Notes: generated by a model from the letters alone, not told the origin. Shown: positions 6,469 through 15,329, counted from the first letter of the stretch. The stretch is DNA of 31,702 nucleotides from an uncultured Dorea sp. (GCA_934295165.1 CAKRAT010000023.1:1-31702), one strand, 5' to 3'. A program made the numbers and translations.

Positions 6469-7917
6469 TTATGCCATAATTGCATTCAATTCCTGATACA
6501 GCCTCTTCGCATAACTGTCCGTCATTCCGCAGATATAATCCGTAACCAACAGAAGTCTCAGATACAACCGGTAAATGTCCGGTTGTCCCTCTGCGTGATA
6601 ACGGTATGCCTTTTTATAATTATTGGAAATGAATGAGATCAACCTTTCTTCTATTGAATTCAGCTTCTGTTTCGGATCATCATATTTGATTGCTGCCCCT
6701 ATAAAGCGGTCCATCAGATTATCAAGCATTACCGCTTCTTTCACTTCCATCCGATAGATTGTCTCCGACTTAAATACACATTTACAGGCTATCTCACCGA
6801 GCAGTTTCACAAGTCCTTCCGCCGGTGTATCAGCAAATAAATCTGTCTTATATGTTCCATTCATAATTTCTTCATAACGAGTGGTAAATCCTTTCGTTGC
6901 ACATCCGATCAAAAATCCCTGCGCCTTTACAATCCAGTTTTTCACTGCATAGTCTCCCGGATTATCCACACCGTTTTTCTTTGCGCGTTCATATAACTCC
7001 ACCAGTTTATCCGCCGGCCGGAACCACTTCTGTTCTTCCTCTTCATTGATCACACGCTTCTTTTCACGATTCTGAAGCTTTCTCAATTCATCCCGAAGGC
7101 TGTGATAAGTAACAAATCCCTTTACAAATGCGTCTTCTATATCCGCAGTCTTATAGGCAATGTCATCTGCTGCCTCCAGAATAAATGTCAGCGGATGCCT
7201 GTAATTCCCAGTGCCTGTCTCTGTCACGATATCCTCAAACAGCTCCCGGTCTGCATAATAATATCCCATCTTCTTCTCTCTGATATCTCCCGAACCAGGC
7301 CGGATATGCGTCGAATCCACCGGATATTTTATAATGGTATTCAAAAGTGCATACGTCAGATTCATTCCATTCTCATCCACGAGAAAATGTAGTTTGCTCA
7401 CCAGGCGGAGTGCCTGCGCATTTCCCTCAAAATGGTAGAAATCCTCCCGCATCTGAGGTTCAAGCAGGTGTTCTACCGGTGTTCCATGATATCTTAACAC
7501 CGGTAGATTCCGTTCAAACCATTCTCTGATTGCAGCCTCCCCGTAATGTCCGAATGGCGGATTCCCAATATCATGAATCAGTCCCGCACACTGAAGGATA
7601 TTACAGATGTCTTCTTTCATCTCCGGAGTAAAACTTTCATCTTTTCCATGTACTAATATACTTTCTCCTATATTCTGTCCCAGAGATTTTGCCAGCGAGG
7701 ACACCTCCATGGAATGCGTCAGCCTGGTTCGTATAAAATCGCTCTTATCCAGTGGAAATACCTGGGTTTTGTCCTGCAGTCTCCGGAACGAAGCACTTCC
7801 GATGATCCGGTGATAATCCTTTTCAAACTCACTTCTCAAATCGGCATCACCGGAACCGGTATTCTGATATTTTCTCTGCCTTTGTCTCTTTGTAGATAAA
7901 AGTCTGGTCCACTCCAT
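6469..7917 (-). CDS. dgt: Deoxyguanosinetriphosphate triphosphohydrolase
   Basis: HD-domain hydrolase that splits dGTP (or dNTPs) to deoxynucleoside and triphosphate. Metal-binding residues visible: H68 (TRLTHSMEV), H115-D116 (LIHDIGNPPFGH) and the late aspartate in EAADDIAYKTADIED. The family N-terminal signature YHRIIGSASFRRLQDKTQVFP is present. The ATG at 7917 has an AAGGAGG site 8 nt away; the frame is open to 7941. Length is 482 aa, in the range of the longer Dgt type. It follows the terminator of the HTH gene (7998-8030) by about 80 nt, so it probably has its own promoter, though none is clear. It likely heads a dgt-linker protein-tadA-hydrolase unit. Confidence 0.93.
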   Translation of the reverse strand: MEWTRLLSTKRQRQRKYQNTGSGDADLRSEFEKDYHRIIGSASFRRLQDKTQVFPLDKSDFIRTRLTHSMEVSSLAKSLGQNIGESILVHGKDESFTPEMKEDICNILQCAGLIHDIGNPPFGHYGEAAIREWFERNLPVLRYHGTPVEHLLEPQMREDFYHFEGNAQALRLVSKLHFLVDENGMNLTYALLNTIIKYPVDSTHIRPGSGDIREKKMGYYYADRELFEDIVTETGTGNYRHPLTFILEAADDIAYKTADIEDAFVKGFVTYHSLRDELRKLQNREKKRVINEEEEQKWFRPADKLVELYERAKKNGVDNPGDYAVKNWIVKAQGFLIGCATKGFTTRYEEIMNGTYKTDLFADTPAEGLVKLLGEIACKCVFKSETIYRMEVKEAVMLDNLMDRFIGAAIKYDDPKQKLNSIEERLISFISNNYKKAYRYHAEGQPDIYRLYLRLLLVTDYICGMTDSYAKRLYQELNAIMA

Positions 7918-7997
7918 TTTTGTATCCTCCTTCTTGCACATACTTTGGTATACAAAAGAACTTGCCGCTCACAGCTTCTCCTGCATACTCAGGTATC

Positions 7998-8030
7998 AAA
8001 AAGTGCCCAGCCGGATTTCCAGCTGAACAC
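7998..8030 (-). terminator. Terminator of the HTH gene
   Basis: On the minus strand, a 12-bp stem (with some G-U pairs) between 8019-8030 and 8003-8014, loop AAAT, is followed by five T (complement of 7998-8002). It lies 20 bp past the stop of the HTH gene. Confidence 0.85.
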
Positions 8031-8050
8031 CTTATCAAGTTTATTTCATT

Positions 8051-9556
8051 TTAATCGAGATAGATCGGCGGCTCATAATCTTTGCCAAGTAATGCTTTCT
8101 TACGCTCCTGATATCCAAGAAATGCCCACTCTGTCATATCTGTCCACTGATGATTTCCACGGTCATACACCTGTACATAACCGATTCTCGCAGGATGCAT
8201 TCTTACACTATTCGATTCATATTCATGCCCGGTATATGGATTAAGTTCACCTTTACTTAAATCCTCCTCTGTGGATGTAAATAATTCTTCCTCATGTTCC
8301 TGCGCATACTTGCTCTGATATCCTGTATCATAACTTGCATTTCCATTATCTGCATTCTCATAATCAGCTGTCTCTTCTGCTGCATATGTCTCTTCTTCCG
8401 ATTCGTCCGGAAGTAATTCTTCTGCTAATTTGTCAGACTCTCCACCTTCGGAATAATCAAATTCATGATATTGGATTTCTGGTTTTTCTTCTTTTTTCTC
8501 TTCCTTTACCGGTTCCTCATGTTTTTTACGGATTCCAAAAAATGCTCTCCATCCATGCGCCTTTTTCTCCGGATCTTCCTTCTTCGGTTCCGATTCTTCC
8601 TCTTCTTCCGATTCGTCTTCCTCCGGTTCGTCTTCTTCCGGTTCATCCGCTTCCGGCTCTTTCTCCAGATCTTCCTCATACTCTGATTCTTCTATATACT
8701 CCGGCTCTTCCTTATACTCTGATTCTTCTGCATATTCCGGCTCACTCCCGTATACCGGCTCTTTCTCATACTTCGGTGCCGTTTCTATCTCAATCGCCAG
8801 TTCTTCCTCATGCTCCGGCTCTTCTTCATACTCCGATACACCTTCTATCTCAATCGCCAGTTCTTCTGTCTGTCCTTCCTCTATTTCCGGCTCATACACA
8901 GGTGCTTCTGCCTCTGGTACTTCCTCTGCCGATGCTTCCTCCGCTGCGTCTGGTTCATATACAGCTTCTTCTTTGGCAGGCACTTCCTCTTCCACTTCTT
9001 CCACCGACTCCGGCTCTTCTGCTACAGCTTCTTCCACCGGCTCCGGCTCTTCTGCTACAGCTTCTTCCACCGGCTCCTCCAGCCCTTCTGACGCTTTCTC
9101 ATTTACGAAAAAGTCAAAGATTGTCTCCTGCACATATTCCGGATCTTCCTTTACGACTTTCTTTGATTTCTTCTTACTTTTCTTCTTCTCGATCGCATCT
9201 AACTCTTTATGAATATCGACCAGTTCCCCGATCGTTATATCTCTTTCTCCCGCTCCTGTATGCGCTTCCGGCTTCTCCGGTTCCGCCGGCTTTGCGGTCT
9301 TCTGCACTTTTACAGTTTTCTCGTCACGGTCTTCATGTTCCTCTAATATATCTAAATAAAACGGGCATTCCAAGATCTTTGCGATCATACGCATATCCTG
9401 CTCCTGGAAATTATCTCTTCCGAGGCGCTGTGTCAGATTCTGACGCGACATCTTTTTTCCCGTCTGTTTTTCTATCTTTTCTGCAAGTTCTTTGATCGTC
9501 ATTCCCTTACGACTCAGGATGATCTTGACCTGTTCTCCAAATGTTAATTCCAACAT
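8051..9556 (-). CDS. XRE-type HTH protein with long acidic disordered region
   Basis: 501 residues. Residues 1-70 form a Cro/CI-like helix-turn-helix (FGEQVKIILSRKGMTIKELAEKIEKQTGKKMSRQNLTQRL). Residues about 105-430 are extremely rich in Glu, with Pro, Ala, Ser and Tyr, including PVEEAVAEEPE and EYxEEPEY repeats, and are surely disordered. The last ~60 residues (LNPYTGHEYESNSVRMHPARIGYVQVYDRGNHQWTDM) look conserved. No membrane segment. The start has AAGGAGG at ideal spacing. It is transcribed from its own promoter (9663-9691). Role unknown; one HTH plus a long acidic tail could mean a DNA-binding scaffold, but this is speculation. Large acidic content makes strong antisense pseudo-ORFs. Confidence 0.88.
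   Translation of the reverse strand: MLELTFGEQVKIILSRKGMTIKELAEKIEKQTGKKMSRQNLTQRLGRDNFQEQDMRMIAKILECPFYLDILEEHEDRDEKTVKVQKTAKPAEPEKPEAHTGAGERDITIGELVDIHKELDAIEKKKSKKKSKKVVKEDPEYVQETIFDFFVNEKASEGLEEPVEEAVAEEPEPVEEAVAEEPESVEEVEEEVPAKEEAVYEPDAAEEASAEEVPEAEAPVYEPEIEEGQTEELAIEIEGVSEYEEEPEHEEELAIEIETAPKYEKEPVYGSEPEYAEESEYKEEPEYIEESEYEEDLEKEPEADEPEEDEPEEDESEEEEESEPKKEDPEKKAHGWRAFFGIRKKHEEPVKEEKKEEKPEIQYHEFDYSEGGESDKLAEELLPDESEEETYAAEETADYENADNGNASYDTGYQSKYAQEHEEELFTSTEEDLSKGELNPYTGHEYESNSVRMHPARIGYVQVYDRGNHQWTDMTEWAFLGYQERKKALLGKDYEPPIYLD
9001..9080. repeat. 33-bp tandem repeat in the HTH gene
   Basis: Two full units (9001-9033, 9034-9066; they differ at one base) and a partial third encode the 11-residue repeat PVEEAVAEEPE. 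The period is a multiple of three. Confidence 0.9.
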
Positions 9557-9662
9557 CGTGTTCCTCCTTAATTATTCTTACGCTCCCATACTCTCCTCAT
9601 ATGTTTTTCATGGTTTTGTAAACAATTTTCTATCTTGATAAATCTTTATTTTTCCTTTATAT

Positions 9663-9691
9663 ATTCTAACAAATCACCGAAATCACGTCAA
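9663..9691 (-). promoter_or_regulatory. Sigma-A promoter for the HTH gene
   Basis: Minus strand: -35 TTGACG (9686-9691), 17-bp spacer, -10 TAGAAT (9663-9668). Predicted start near 9656, giving a leader of about 100 nt before the ATG at 9556. Confidence 0.75.
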
Positions 9692-9725
9692 CTACGCTTC
9701 TCATCAATTTGCCCGGAATTCCACT

Positions 9726-11480
9726 TTAAAAATGAAGTTTTTCGTTCATTTTTTTTACGACATTTTCATCAATTTTTACTATTTTCCTGTCATAAGAAAG
9801 GATTCCATTTACCTCTTCTTCTATATCCGATAACTGCGTGTAGATTGTCGCACTTAAACCACGGCCGATATTCGGGATAACGAGCTTTTTTATCAATTTC
9901 TCATAGCCTCTGGTGAGCTCTTTTCTTCTTTTAAAGATCTTATAGCCGTAAATATCTTTCTCATACATGCTGTGTTTCGGAATCTGCAGTGAATACCCAC
10001 CGAACTCGGTAAGTGCCATCACACGTTTTTCCGGTGTTACATGCAGCGGAAAGAAATAATCATGGATACTTCTGATGTCACCGCATCCCTGATCAAACCA
10101 TCCACTTGCAGAGTCGGTCAATCTGCTATGATCTTCTGCCATGGCAATATCCGTCATCTTCTTCGTCTTGAACTGTCCCCATCCCTCGTTAAATATTACC
10201 CATGTCACAATGGACGGATGATTATATAAGCACCGGATCGTTTCTTTCATTTCACTTTCAAATTGTTTTTGTCCGGCCGTATCCTGCCGTCCCATCAGAT
10301 GAAGCCTCGTATCCTTTGCACGGATATGTGCTCCTTCCATAGCCGTTGCCATATAGGTAACATACCAGCTTTTGTATTCACGTCCTCCATTTACCATATC
10401 CTGCCATACCAGCATACCGATACGGTCACAGTGATAATACCATCTCTGCGGTTCGATCTTGATATGCTTCCTGATCATATTGAATCCCAGATCCTTCATC
10501 TTCTGGATATCATAGATCATCGCTTCGTCACACGGTGGAGTATACAATCCATCCGGCCAGTAGCCCTGATCCAGAACTCCTTTCTGGAAATATGGTTCAT
10601 TGTTCAGAAAGATCCTCGGGATTCCACATTTATCATTCTTCACTTCTATCTTACGCATGGCAAAATAACTTTCTACCGCATCTCCACCCATCTTTATATG
10701 CACATCATATAAAAAAGGATCCTCCGGACTCCAGCTCCGCATACGTGGAATCTTCACTATACACGGCACTCCCGTCCGGCCTGCAGTTTTTAACGGCCAC
10801 ATCTTTCTTGCCGTTACTGTCACTTCATAATCAACATCTTTTCTTCCGAATGCATCTTCCAGCTGTATCATCACTGATGACTGGTCATAAAGCGGTGTGA
10901 CCTTCAGATCACTGATATGATACTCCGGGACTTTTTCCATCCATACTGTCTGCCAGATACCACTCTGTGCTGTATAGAACATCCCGCCATTTTCCAGCTT
11001 CTGTTTTCCCCTGCTGTAATAATATGTGTCGGAATAATCTTTTACTTTTACCGTCAGTGAATTTTTCTCTTCTTTCAATGCCTCTGTAATATCGAATGAA
11101 AATGGCAGATATCCTCCCACATGCTTCCCCTGCTTCTTTCCATTTACATAGACCACCGCACACTGATCCACTGCTCCAAAATGAAGCAGCCAACGGCTTC
11201 CATTTTCCGGCTTCACCTCTTCCGGAAGTCTTCTCTTATACCATAAGAATTCATCTGGCTTCAACTGCCTTCCGACTCCGGATAACATTGCCTCCGGTGA
11301 AAATGGAACCAGTATGTCGCCATCCATTTTCTTTGGAAAGCCTTTCGTATCTTTGATCGCATATTTCCATATGCCATTCAGATTCACATAGCTTTTCCGG
11401 CGCATCAGTGGTCTTGGGTACTCCCCTAATATATTCTTTTCATTTATATGCTCTGCCCATTTCGTCTTTAATTGTTTCAT
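9726..11480 (-). CDS. Glycoside hydrolase family 2 enzyme
   Basis: 584-residue predicted retaining beta-glycosidase. Order of domains: N-terminal jelly-roll sugar-binding domain (about 15-185: YVNLNGIWKYAI, VYVNGKKQGKHVGGYLPF), an Ig-like domain (about 190-285) and a TIM barrel to the end. Catalytic acid/base is the Glu of WVIFNEGWGQF (about 432) and the nucleophile is the Glu of ALTEFGGYS (about 492). No signal peptide, so it acts on imported oligosaccharides. The second ATG (11480) is chosen: the AAAGGGG site is 9 nt from it but only 3 nt from the one at 11486. It starts 15 nt after the phosphopantetheinyl transferase gene. Specificity (galactosidase, glucuronidase, mannosidase, arabinofuranosidase) cannot be told. 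Confidence 0.9.
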   Translation of the reverse strand: MKQLKTKWAEHINEKNILGEYPRPLMRRKSYVNLNGIWKYAIKDTKGFPKKMDGDILVPFSPEAMLSGVGRQLKPDEFLWYKRRLPEEVKPENGSRWLLHFGAVDQCAVVYVNGKKQGKHVGGYLPFSFDITEALKEEKNSLTVKVKDYSDTYYYSRGKQKLENGGMFYTAQSGIWQTVWMEKVPEYHISDLKVTPLYDQSSVMIQLEDAFGRKDVDYEVTVTARKMWPLKTAGRTGVPCIVKIPRMRSWSPEDPFLYDVHIKMGGDAVESYFAMRKIEVKNDKCGIPRIFLNNEPYFQKGVLDQGYWPDGLYTPPCDEAMIYDIQKMKDLGFNMIRKHIKIEPQRWYYHCDRIGMLVWQDMVNGGREYKSWYVTYMATAMEGAHIRAKDTRLHLMGRQDTAGQKQFESEMKETIRCLYNHPSIVTWVIFNEGWGQFKTKKMTDIAMAEDHSRLTDSASGWFDQGCGDIRSIHDYFFPLHVTPEKRVMALTEFGGYSLQIPKHSMYEKDIYGYKIFKRRKELTRGYEKLIKKLVIPNIGRGLSATIYTQLSDIEEEVNGILSYDRKIVKIDENVVKKMNEKLHF

Positions 11481-11495
11481 ATTCATATACCCCTT

Positions 11496-12125
11496 TTAAG
11501 CAAGTCTGACTTCATGTAATCTCCCCTCGATTTCCTTATCCGTCGTAATTACCGCAACCCTTGCGTCCCCCCGCCCCGGTTCGTATTCCCTGCACATATA
11601 TATTCCCGGATATTCCTCCGGCTGCTTTCTGATATACGGTATTCCATCCGGTCCCCAGGCAAATTCATACGTCCGCATATCCAGACCCATTCCCCGCCTG
11701 GTGGCCTTCATAAAGCTTTCTTTTAATACCCAGAAACGATAGAACCATTCTGTCTGTTCTTTTTCATCTTCACCTGCACGGATGATTTCACACTCAGCCG
11801 GACAGAAATAGCGCTCAGCCACTGCCATACGCAACACGCCGGTCATCTCTACATCACATCCGACCTGCACGCCTTCCCGGTCACTGCAGGCACATAATAC
11901 ATATTTTCCCGAATGTGACAGATTGAATACAGCATGTTTCGGAAGTTCCATCATCTCCTGTATCTTCTCCCACAGAATCCAGGCTCCGATACTCCTTGCC
12001 CGGTCCTCCGTATTCCGCAGCTTATCCGCTTTTTCCTGTCTCCACTCCGGCACCTTGTTATAATATGCCTGATATGTTTCTTCTATTAATAATGGTGTAA
12101 TATCTGCCGCCCATACGCTTACCAT
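11496..12125 (-). CDS. 4'-phosphopantetheinyl transferase, Sfp type
   Basis: Transfers phosphopantetheine from CoA to a serine of carrier proteins. Signature residues are present: VGCDVEM (G-x-D-x-E, Mg binding) and W-x-x-KESFMKA in FWVLKESFMKATRRGMGLD, plus FNLSHSGKYVLCA. Length is 209 aa from the ATG at 12125, which has an AAAGGAG site at good spacing; the open frame upstream to 12173 lacks one. The Sfp type usually serves polyketide or nonribosomal peptide carriers, or replaces AcpS; no such synthase is in the window. It is followed directly by the GH2 gene, with no obvious shared function. Confidence 0.9.
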   Translation of the reverse strand: MVSVWAADITPLLIEETYQAYYNKVPEWRQEKADKLRNTEDRARSIGAWILWEKIQEMMELPKHAVFNLSHSGKYVLCACSDREGVQVGCDVEMTGVLRMAVAERYFCPAECEIIRAGEDEKEQTEWFYRFWVLKESFMKATRRGMGLDMRTYEFAWGPDGIPYIRKQPEEYPGIYMCREYEPGRGDARVAVITTDKEIEGRLHEVRLA

Positions 12126-12201
12126 TTTCCCACTCCTTTTACTATACAGTTTTAGTCTAACACACTTTTTCAAAAATGAAAGAATTTATCCAATAAAAGT
12201 G

Positions 12202-12230
12202 TTGACATTCAAATACAGTTGCGGTAGACT
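12202..12230 (+). promoter_or_regulatory. Sigma-A promoter of aro operon
   Basis: -35 TTGACA (12202-12207), 17-bp spacer, -10 TAGACT (12225-12230). Predicted start near 12237, leaving a leader of about 140 nt before the DAHP synthase start. Confidence 0.8.
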
Positions 12231-12245
12231 ATCATTAGTTTCATG

Positions 12246-12290
12246 CTTTAAACACTTAAAGTTTTGCAGTGCGAATATTTTACAGTGCGA
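12246..12290 (+). promoter_or_regulatory. Operator-like repeats in aro leader
   Basis: Just after the predicted start lie a perfect palindrome CTTTAA-ACAC-TTAAAG (12246-12261) and two direct repeats TTTTrCAGTGCGA (12262-12274 and 12278-12290, 16 bp apart). The position suits a repressor site or a leader RNA element controlling aromatic synthesis. No T-box signature is present. Function inferred from position only. Confidence 0.4.
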
Positions 12291-12376
12291 CCACAATCGT
12301 TCCACACGGGGAAGAAATATCACACAGGCATAAGTTATTTATACAATCACACATTTACGTTTGGAGGAAATGAATT

Positions 12377-13390
12377 ATGATTATCGTATTAAAACCACGT
12401 AGTACAAAAGATGATGTTTCTCGTGTAGAGGGCATGGTCAAAAAAAGAGGTCTGAACACCCACGTTGTAGAAGGTACAGGGATGACAATTATCGGTTGTA
12501 TCGGTGATACAGCCAAGATTGATTCCAAATTATTCGAGATTGACTCTGCCGTAGACAAAGTCATGCATGTTCAGGAGCCATACAAACTGGCCAACCGTGC
12601 ATTTCATCCGGAAGATTCCACCATTGATGTATCCGGTGTAAAAATCGGAAGCAATCATCTGGCAATGATCGCAGGTCCTTGTTCGGTAGAATCTTACGAG
12701 CAGGTTCTTGAAATCGCCAAAGCTGCCAGAGCGTCCGGCGCTAACTTACTCCGCGGCGGTGCTTTTAAACCAAGAACAAGCCCATACTCATTCCAGGGAC
12801 TTGGTCTTGAAGGACTCGATATTTTAACTGCAGTCAAAGAAGAAACCGGTCTTCCGATCGTTACAGAACTGATGTCAGAGAAATATCTGGATGTTTTCAA
12901 CGAAAAGGTAGACCTGATCCAGATTGGTGCACGTAATATGCAGAACTTCGATTTGTTAAAAGAATTAGGACAGCTTGACCGTCCGATCCTCTTAAAGAGA
13001 GGTCTGAATGCTACATACGAAGAATGGATCATGTCAGCAGAATACATCATGGCATCCGGTAATGAGAATGTCATCCTCTGCGAACGTGGTATCCGTACTT
13101 TCGAAAGCTATACAAGAAATACTCTGGATCTTCAGAGTATCCCGGTACTTCGTAAACTGACACACCTTCCGATCATCATTGACCCAAGCCATGCCGGGGG
13201 AAAATGGTGGCTCGTAGATTCCATGGCAATGGCTGCTATAGCCGCAGGAGCCGATGGATTAATGATTGAAGTACACAACGATCCTGAATCCGCACTCTGC
13301 GACGGAGCTCAGTCATTAAAACCTAAGAAATATGACGAATTAATCAAAAAGGTTTCACAGATTGCCAATGTAGTCGGAAAGACGATCTAA
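12377..13390 (+). CDS. aroF: DAHP synthase, type I-beta with N-terminal regulatory domain
   Basis: First step of the shikimate pathway: condenses phosphoenolpyruvate and erythrose 4-phosphate. The 337 residues divide into an N-terminal ferredoxin-like domain (1-70, MIIVLKPRSTKDDVSRVEGMV) and a KDPG-aldolase-type barrel. Active-site segments: AGPCSVES, LRGGAFKPRTSPYSFQG, ILLKRG, DPSHAGG and MIEVH. The N-terminal domain is the type seen in Thermotoga DAHP synthase, where it mediates tyrosine/phenylalanine feedback. GGAGG precedes the ATG. First gene of an operon with aroB (34-nt gap). The symbol is the common one for this family (also annotated aroG/aroA in other genomes). Confidence 0.95.
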   Translation: MIIVLKPRSTKDDVSRVEGMVKKRGLNTHVVEGTGMTIIGCIGDTAKIDSKLFEIDSAVDKVMHVQEPYKLANRAFHPEDSTIDVSGVKIGSNHLAMIAGPCSVESYEQVLEIAKAARASGANLLRGGAFKPRTSPYSFQGLGLEGLDILTAVKEETGLPIVTELMSEKYLDVFNEKVDLIQIGARNMQNFDLLKELGQLDRPILLKRGLNATYEEWIMSAEYIMASGNENVILCERGIRTFESYTRNTLDLQSIPVLRKLTHLPIIIDPSHAGGKWWLVDSMAMAAIAAGADGLMIEVHNDPESALCDGAQSLKPKKYDELIKKVSQIANVVGKTI

Positions 13391-13424
13391 CACATACAAT
13401 CTTATACCTTACAGGAGCTTTATT

Positions 13425-14486
13425 ATGAAACTTACAGTTAATCTGGGAAAAGACAGTTATCCTATTTATATTGAAAATCATATATTGTCAAAAGCCGGAG
13501 ATTATATCCGTGAGATGTATCATGGCAAACGCATTATGATCGTTTCGGATGATAATGTATTTCCTCTATATGGCGGCAGACTGATCCGTACACTGGATCC
13601 GGATTATGAATGCCACTATCTGGTACTTCCTCACGGAGAAGCCACCAAAGATTTCCAGACACTTCCAATCGTTTACAAGGCTATGCTGGAAGCAAAGATT
13701 TCCAGAAGTGATCTGGTCATCGCGCTTGGCGGCGGTGTCATCGGAGATCTCACCGGTTTCGCAGCAGCAAGTTATCTGCGCGGTGTCAAATTTGTACAGA
13801 TTCCTACTTCTCTTCTGGCTCAGGTGGACTCTTCCGTTGGTGGAAAAGTCGCTGTAGATCTTCCTGAAGGTAAGAATCTGGTAGGTGCATTCTACCAGCC
13901 TGCACTGGTGCTGATCGATCCAATGGTTCTTGATACGCTGAACGAACGATTTATCAACGATGGTATGGGAGAGGTTATCAAATACGGCTGCATCAAAGAT
14001 GCAGATTTATTTAAAACCTTGGAATCACACAGTTCTTTTGAAGATTTAAAAGAAGAACTACCTGCCATCATCACACGCTGTGTAGACATCAAACGAATGG
14101 TTGTAGAGAATGATCAGTTTGACACAGGCGAACGTATGCTTCTAAATTTCGGACATACACTTGCACACACAATTGAACAACATTTCCATTATCAGCGGGA
14201 AAGTCATGGAGAAGCCGTTGCAACCGGCATGTACCAGATCACAAAGCTTGCGGAGGAAAAGGGATTAACCCCTCAGGGAACTGCCGGGAAGATTAAGAAC
14301 GTCCTTCATACTTACGGCCTTCCTTCCGAATGCGGTCTCACACTCGGAACCCTGACCGAAGCAATTGCTTTAGACAAGAAGAATCTGAATGGGAACTTAA
14401 ATGTTATATTACTCCATGCAATCGGTGACAGCTACATCGAATCTACAGACATTCAATTCTTTGCAGAAAATGCAAGATTGGTATAA
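13425..14486 (+). CDS. aroB: 3-dehydroquinate synthase
   Basis: Second step of the shikimate pathway, NAD- and metal-dependent cyclisation of DAHP. Motifs: glycine-rich NAD site ALGGGVIGDLTGFAA, IPTSLLAQVDSSVGGK, and zinc ligands in GEVIKYG, FGHTLAHTIE and SHGEAVATGM. Length 353 aa is standard. An AGGAGC site lies upstream of the ATG. Operon with the DAHP synthase and the dehydrogenase that follows (39-nt gap). Remaining shikimate genes (aroC, aroE, aroA, aroK, aroD) are not in the window. Confidence 0.96.
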   Translation: MKLTVNLGKDSYPIYIENHILSKAGDYIREMYHGKRIMIVSDDNVFPLYGGRLIRTLDPDYECHYLVLPHGEATKDFQTLPIVYKAMLEAKISRSDLVIALGGGVIGDLTGFAAASYLRGVKFVQIPTSLLAQVDSSVGGKVAVDLPEGKNLVGAFYQPALVLIDPMVLDTLNERFINDGMGEVIKYGCIKDADLFKTLESHSSFEDLKEELPAIITRCVDIKRMVVENDQFDTGERMLLNFGHTLAHTIEQHFHYQRESHGEAVATGMYQITKLAEEKGLTPQGTAGKIKNVLHTYGLPSECGLTLGTLTEAIALDKKNLNGNLNVILLHAIGDSYIESTDIQFFAENARLV

Positions 14487-14525
14487 AATAAAATAGAAAA
14501 TGAATGTAAATGGAGAATATATATC

Positions 14526-15272
14526 ATGGGTAAATTAGAAGGAAAAATCGCAATTGTAACAGGATCAGGAAAAGGACTCGGACGTGACGCAGCACTTGCT
14601 ATCGCAGCAGAAGGTGCTACCGTCGTAACCGTAGCAAGAACACAGTCTGATCTGGACGAAACAGTAAAAATGATCGAAGATGCCGGCGGAAAAGCCATCT
14701 CTGTTGCCAGAGACTTAACAGACGGTGAACAGGTCGCAGATATGGTAAAAACTGTTATGGATAAATTCGGAAGAATTGATATCCTCGTAAACAATGCAGG
14801 TGGTTACCCGAAGGAAATCTACAAAAATATCGAACATCAGGCAATCAAAATCTGGGAGTGGTCAGAAGAACAGTGGGATCAGATCATTAAAACAAACTTG
14901 AGAATTCCATTCCTTGTAACTAAAAATGTTGTTCCTGTAATGATAAAACAGGGAAAGGGAGACATTGTCAATGTCTCTTCCAGAATGGGTCGTATCGCCT
15001 CTCAGATGGGCGCATACGCCATTGCCAAAGCCGGCATTGTAACAATGACCAAAACTACAGCCATCCAGACCAAAGAATACGGCATCAAATGTAATGCCGT
15101 GGCACCTGGAATCACAGATACACCGGGACAGAGAGTCTACAATCATTCAGTCGGACAGGACGGATGTGAAATGGGCGATTCTAAGGAAGTTGCAAAAGGA
15201 GTTGTATACCTTCTTGCAGATTCACCGGCACCGATGACCGGACAGGTAATTGATATGTTCACAACTGTATAA
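14526..15272 (+). CDS. Short-chain dehydrogenase/reductase
   Basis: 248-residue classical SDR. NAD(P) site TGSGKGLG (12-19), NNAG (89-92), catalytic Ser in NVSS (151/152), and Y164-x-x-x-K168 in GAYAIAKAG. The segment after Asn-Ala-Gly (GYPKEIYKNIEHQAIKIWEW) is longer than usual and probably shapes substrate specificity. The fold resembles FabG and hydroxysteroid dehydrogenases, but context gives no acyl carrier or bile-acid genes. As third gene of the aro operon, followed by the terminator, it may act on a cyclic hydroxy/keto intermediate, though it is not an AroE-type shikimate dehydrogenase. The weak GGAG site upstream is about 9 nt from the ATG. Substrate unknown. Confidence 0.88.
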   Translation: MGKLEGKIAIVTGSGKGLGRDAALAIAAEGATVVTVARTQSDLDETVKMIEDAGGKAISVARDLTDGEQVADMVKTVMDKFGRIDILVNNAGGYPKEIYKNIEHQAIKIWEWSEEQWDQIIKTNLRIPFLVTKNVVPVMIKQGKGDIVNVSSRMGRIASQMGAYAIAKAGIVTMTKTTAIQTKEYGIKCNAVAPGITDTPGQRVYNHSVGQDGCEMGDSKEVAKGVVYLLADSPAPMTGQVIDMFTTV

Positions 15273-15284
15273 TAAAATATACAA

Positions 15285-15329
15285 GGGCTTCATGATCCCG
15301 GAACATTCCGGTTCATGAAGCCCTTTTTT
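15285..15329 (+). terminator. Terminator of aro operon
   Basis: Eleven-bp arms GGGCTTCATGA (15285-15295) and TCATGAAGCCC (15313-15323), with a further CCGGAA/TTCCGG stem inside (15298-15311), then six T (15324-15329). Confidence 0.95.

Noticed and set aside
8335..9495. Long plus-strand ORF (386 aa, Leu/Pro rich)
   Set aside because: Antisense of the acidic repeat region of the HTH gene. Glu codons on one strand give Leu/Ser/Phe on the other, and no ribosome binding site or domain is seen.
12237..12376. T-box riboswitch before the DAHP synthase
   Set aside because: No T-box sequence (TGGNACC type), no specifier-like stem and no terminator/antiterminator pair; the leader is too short.
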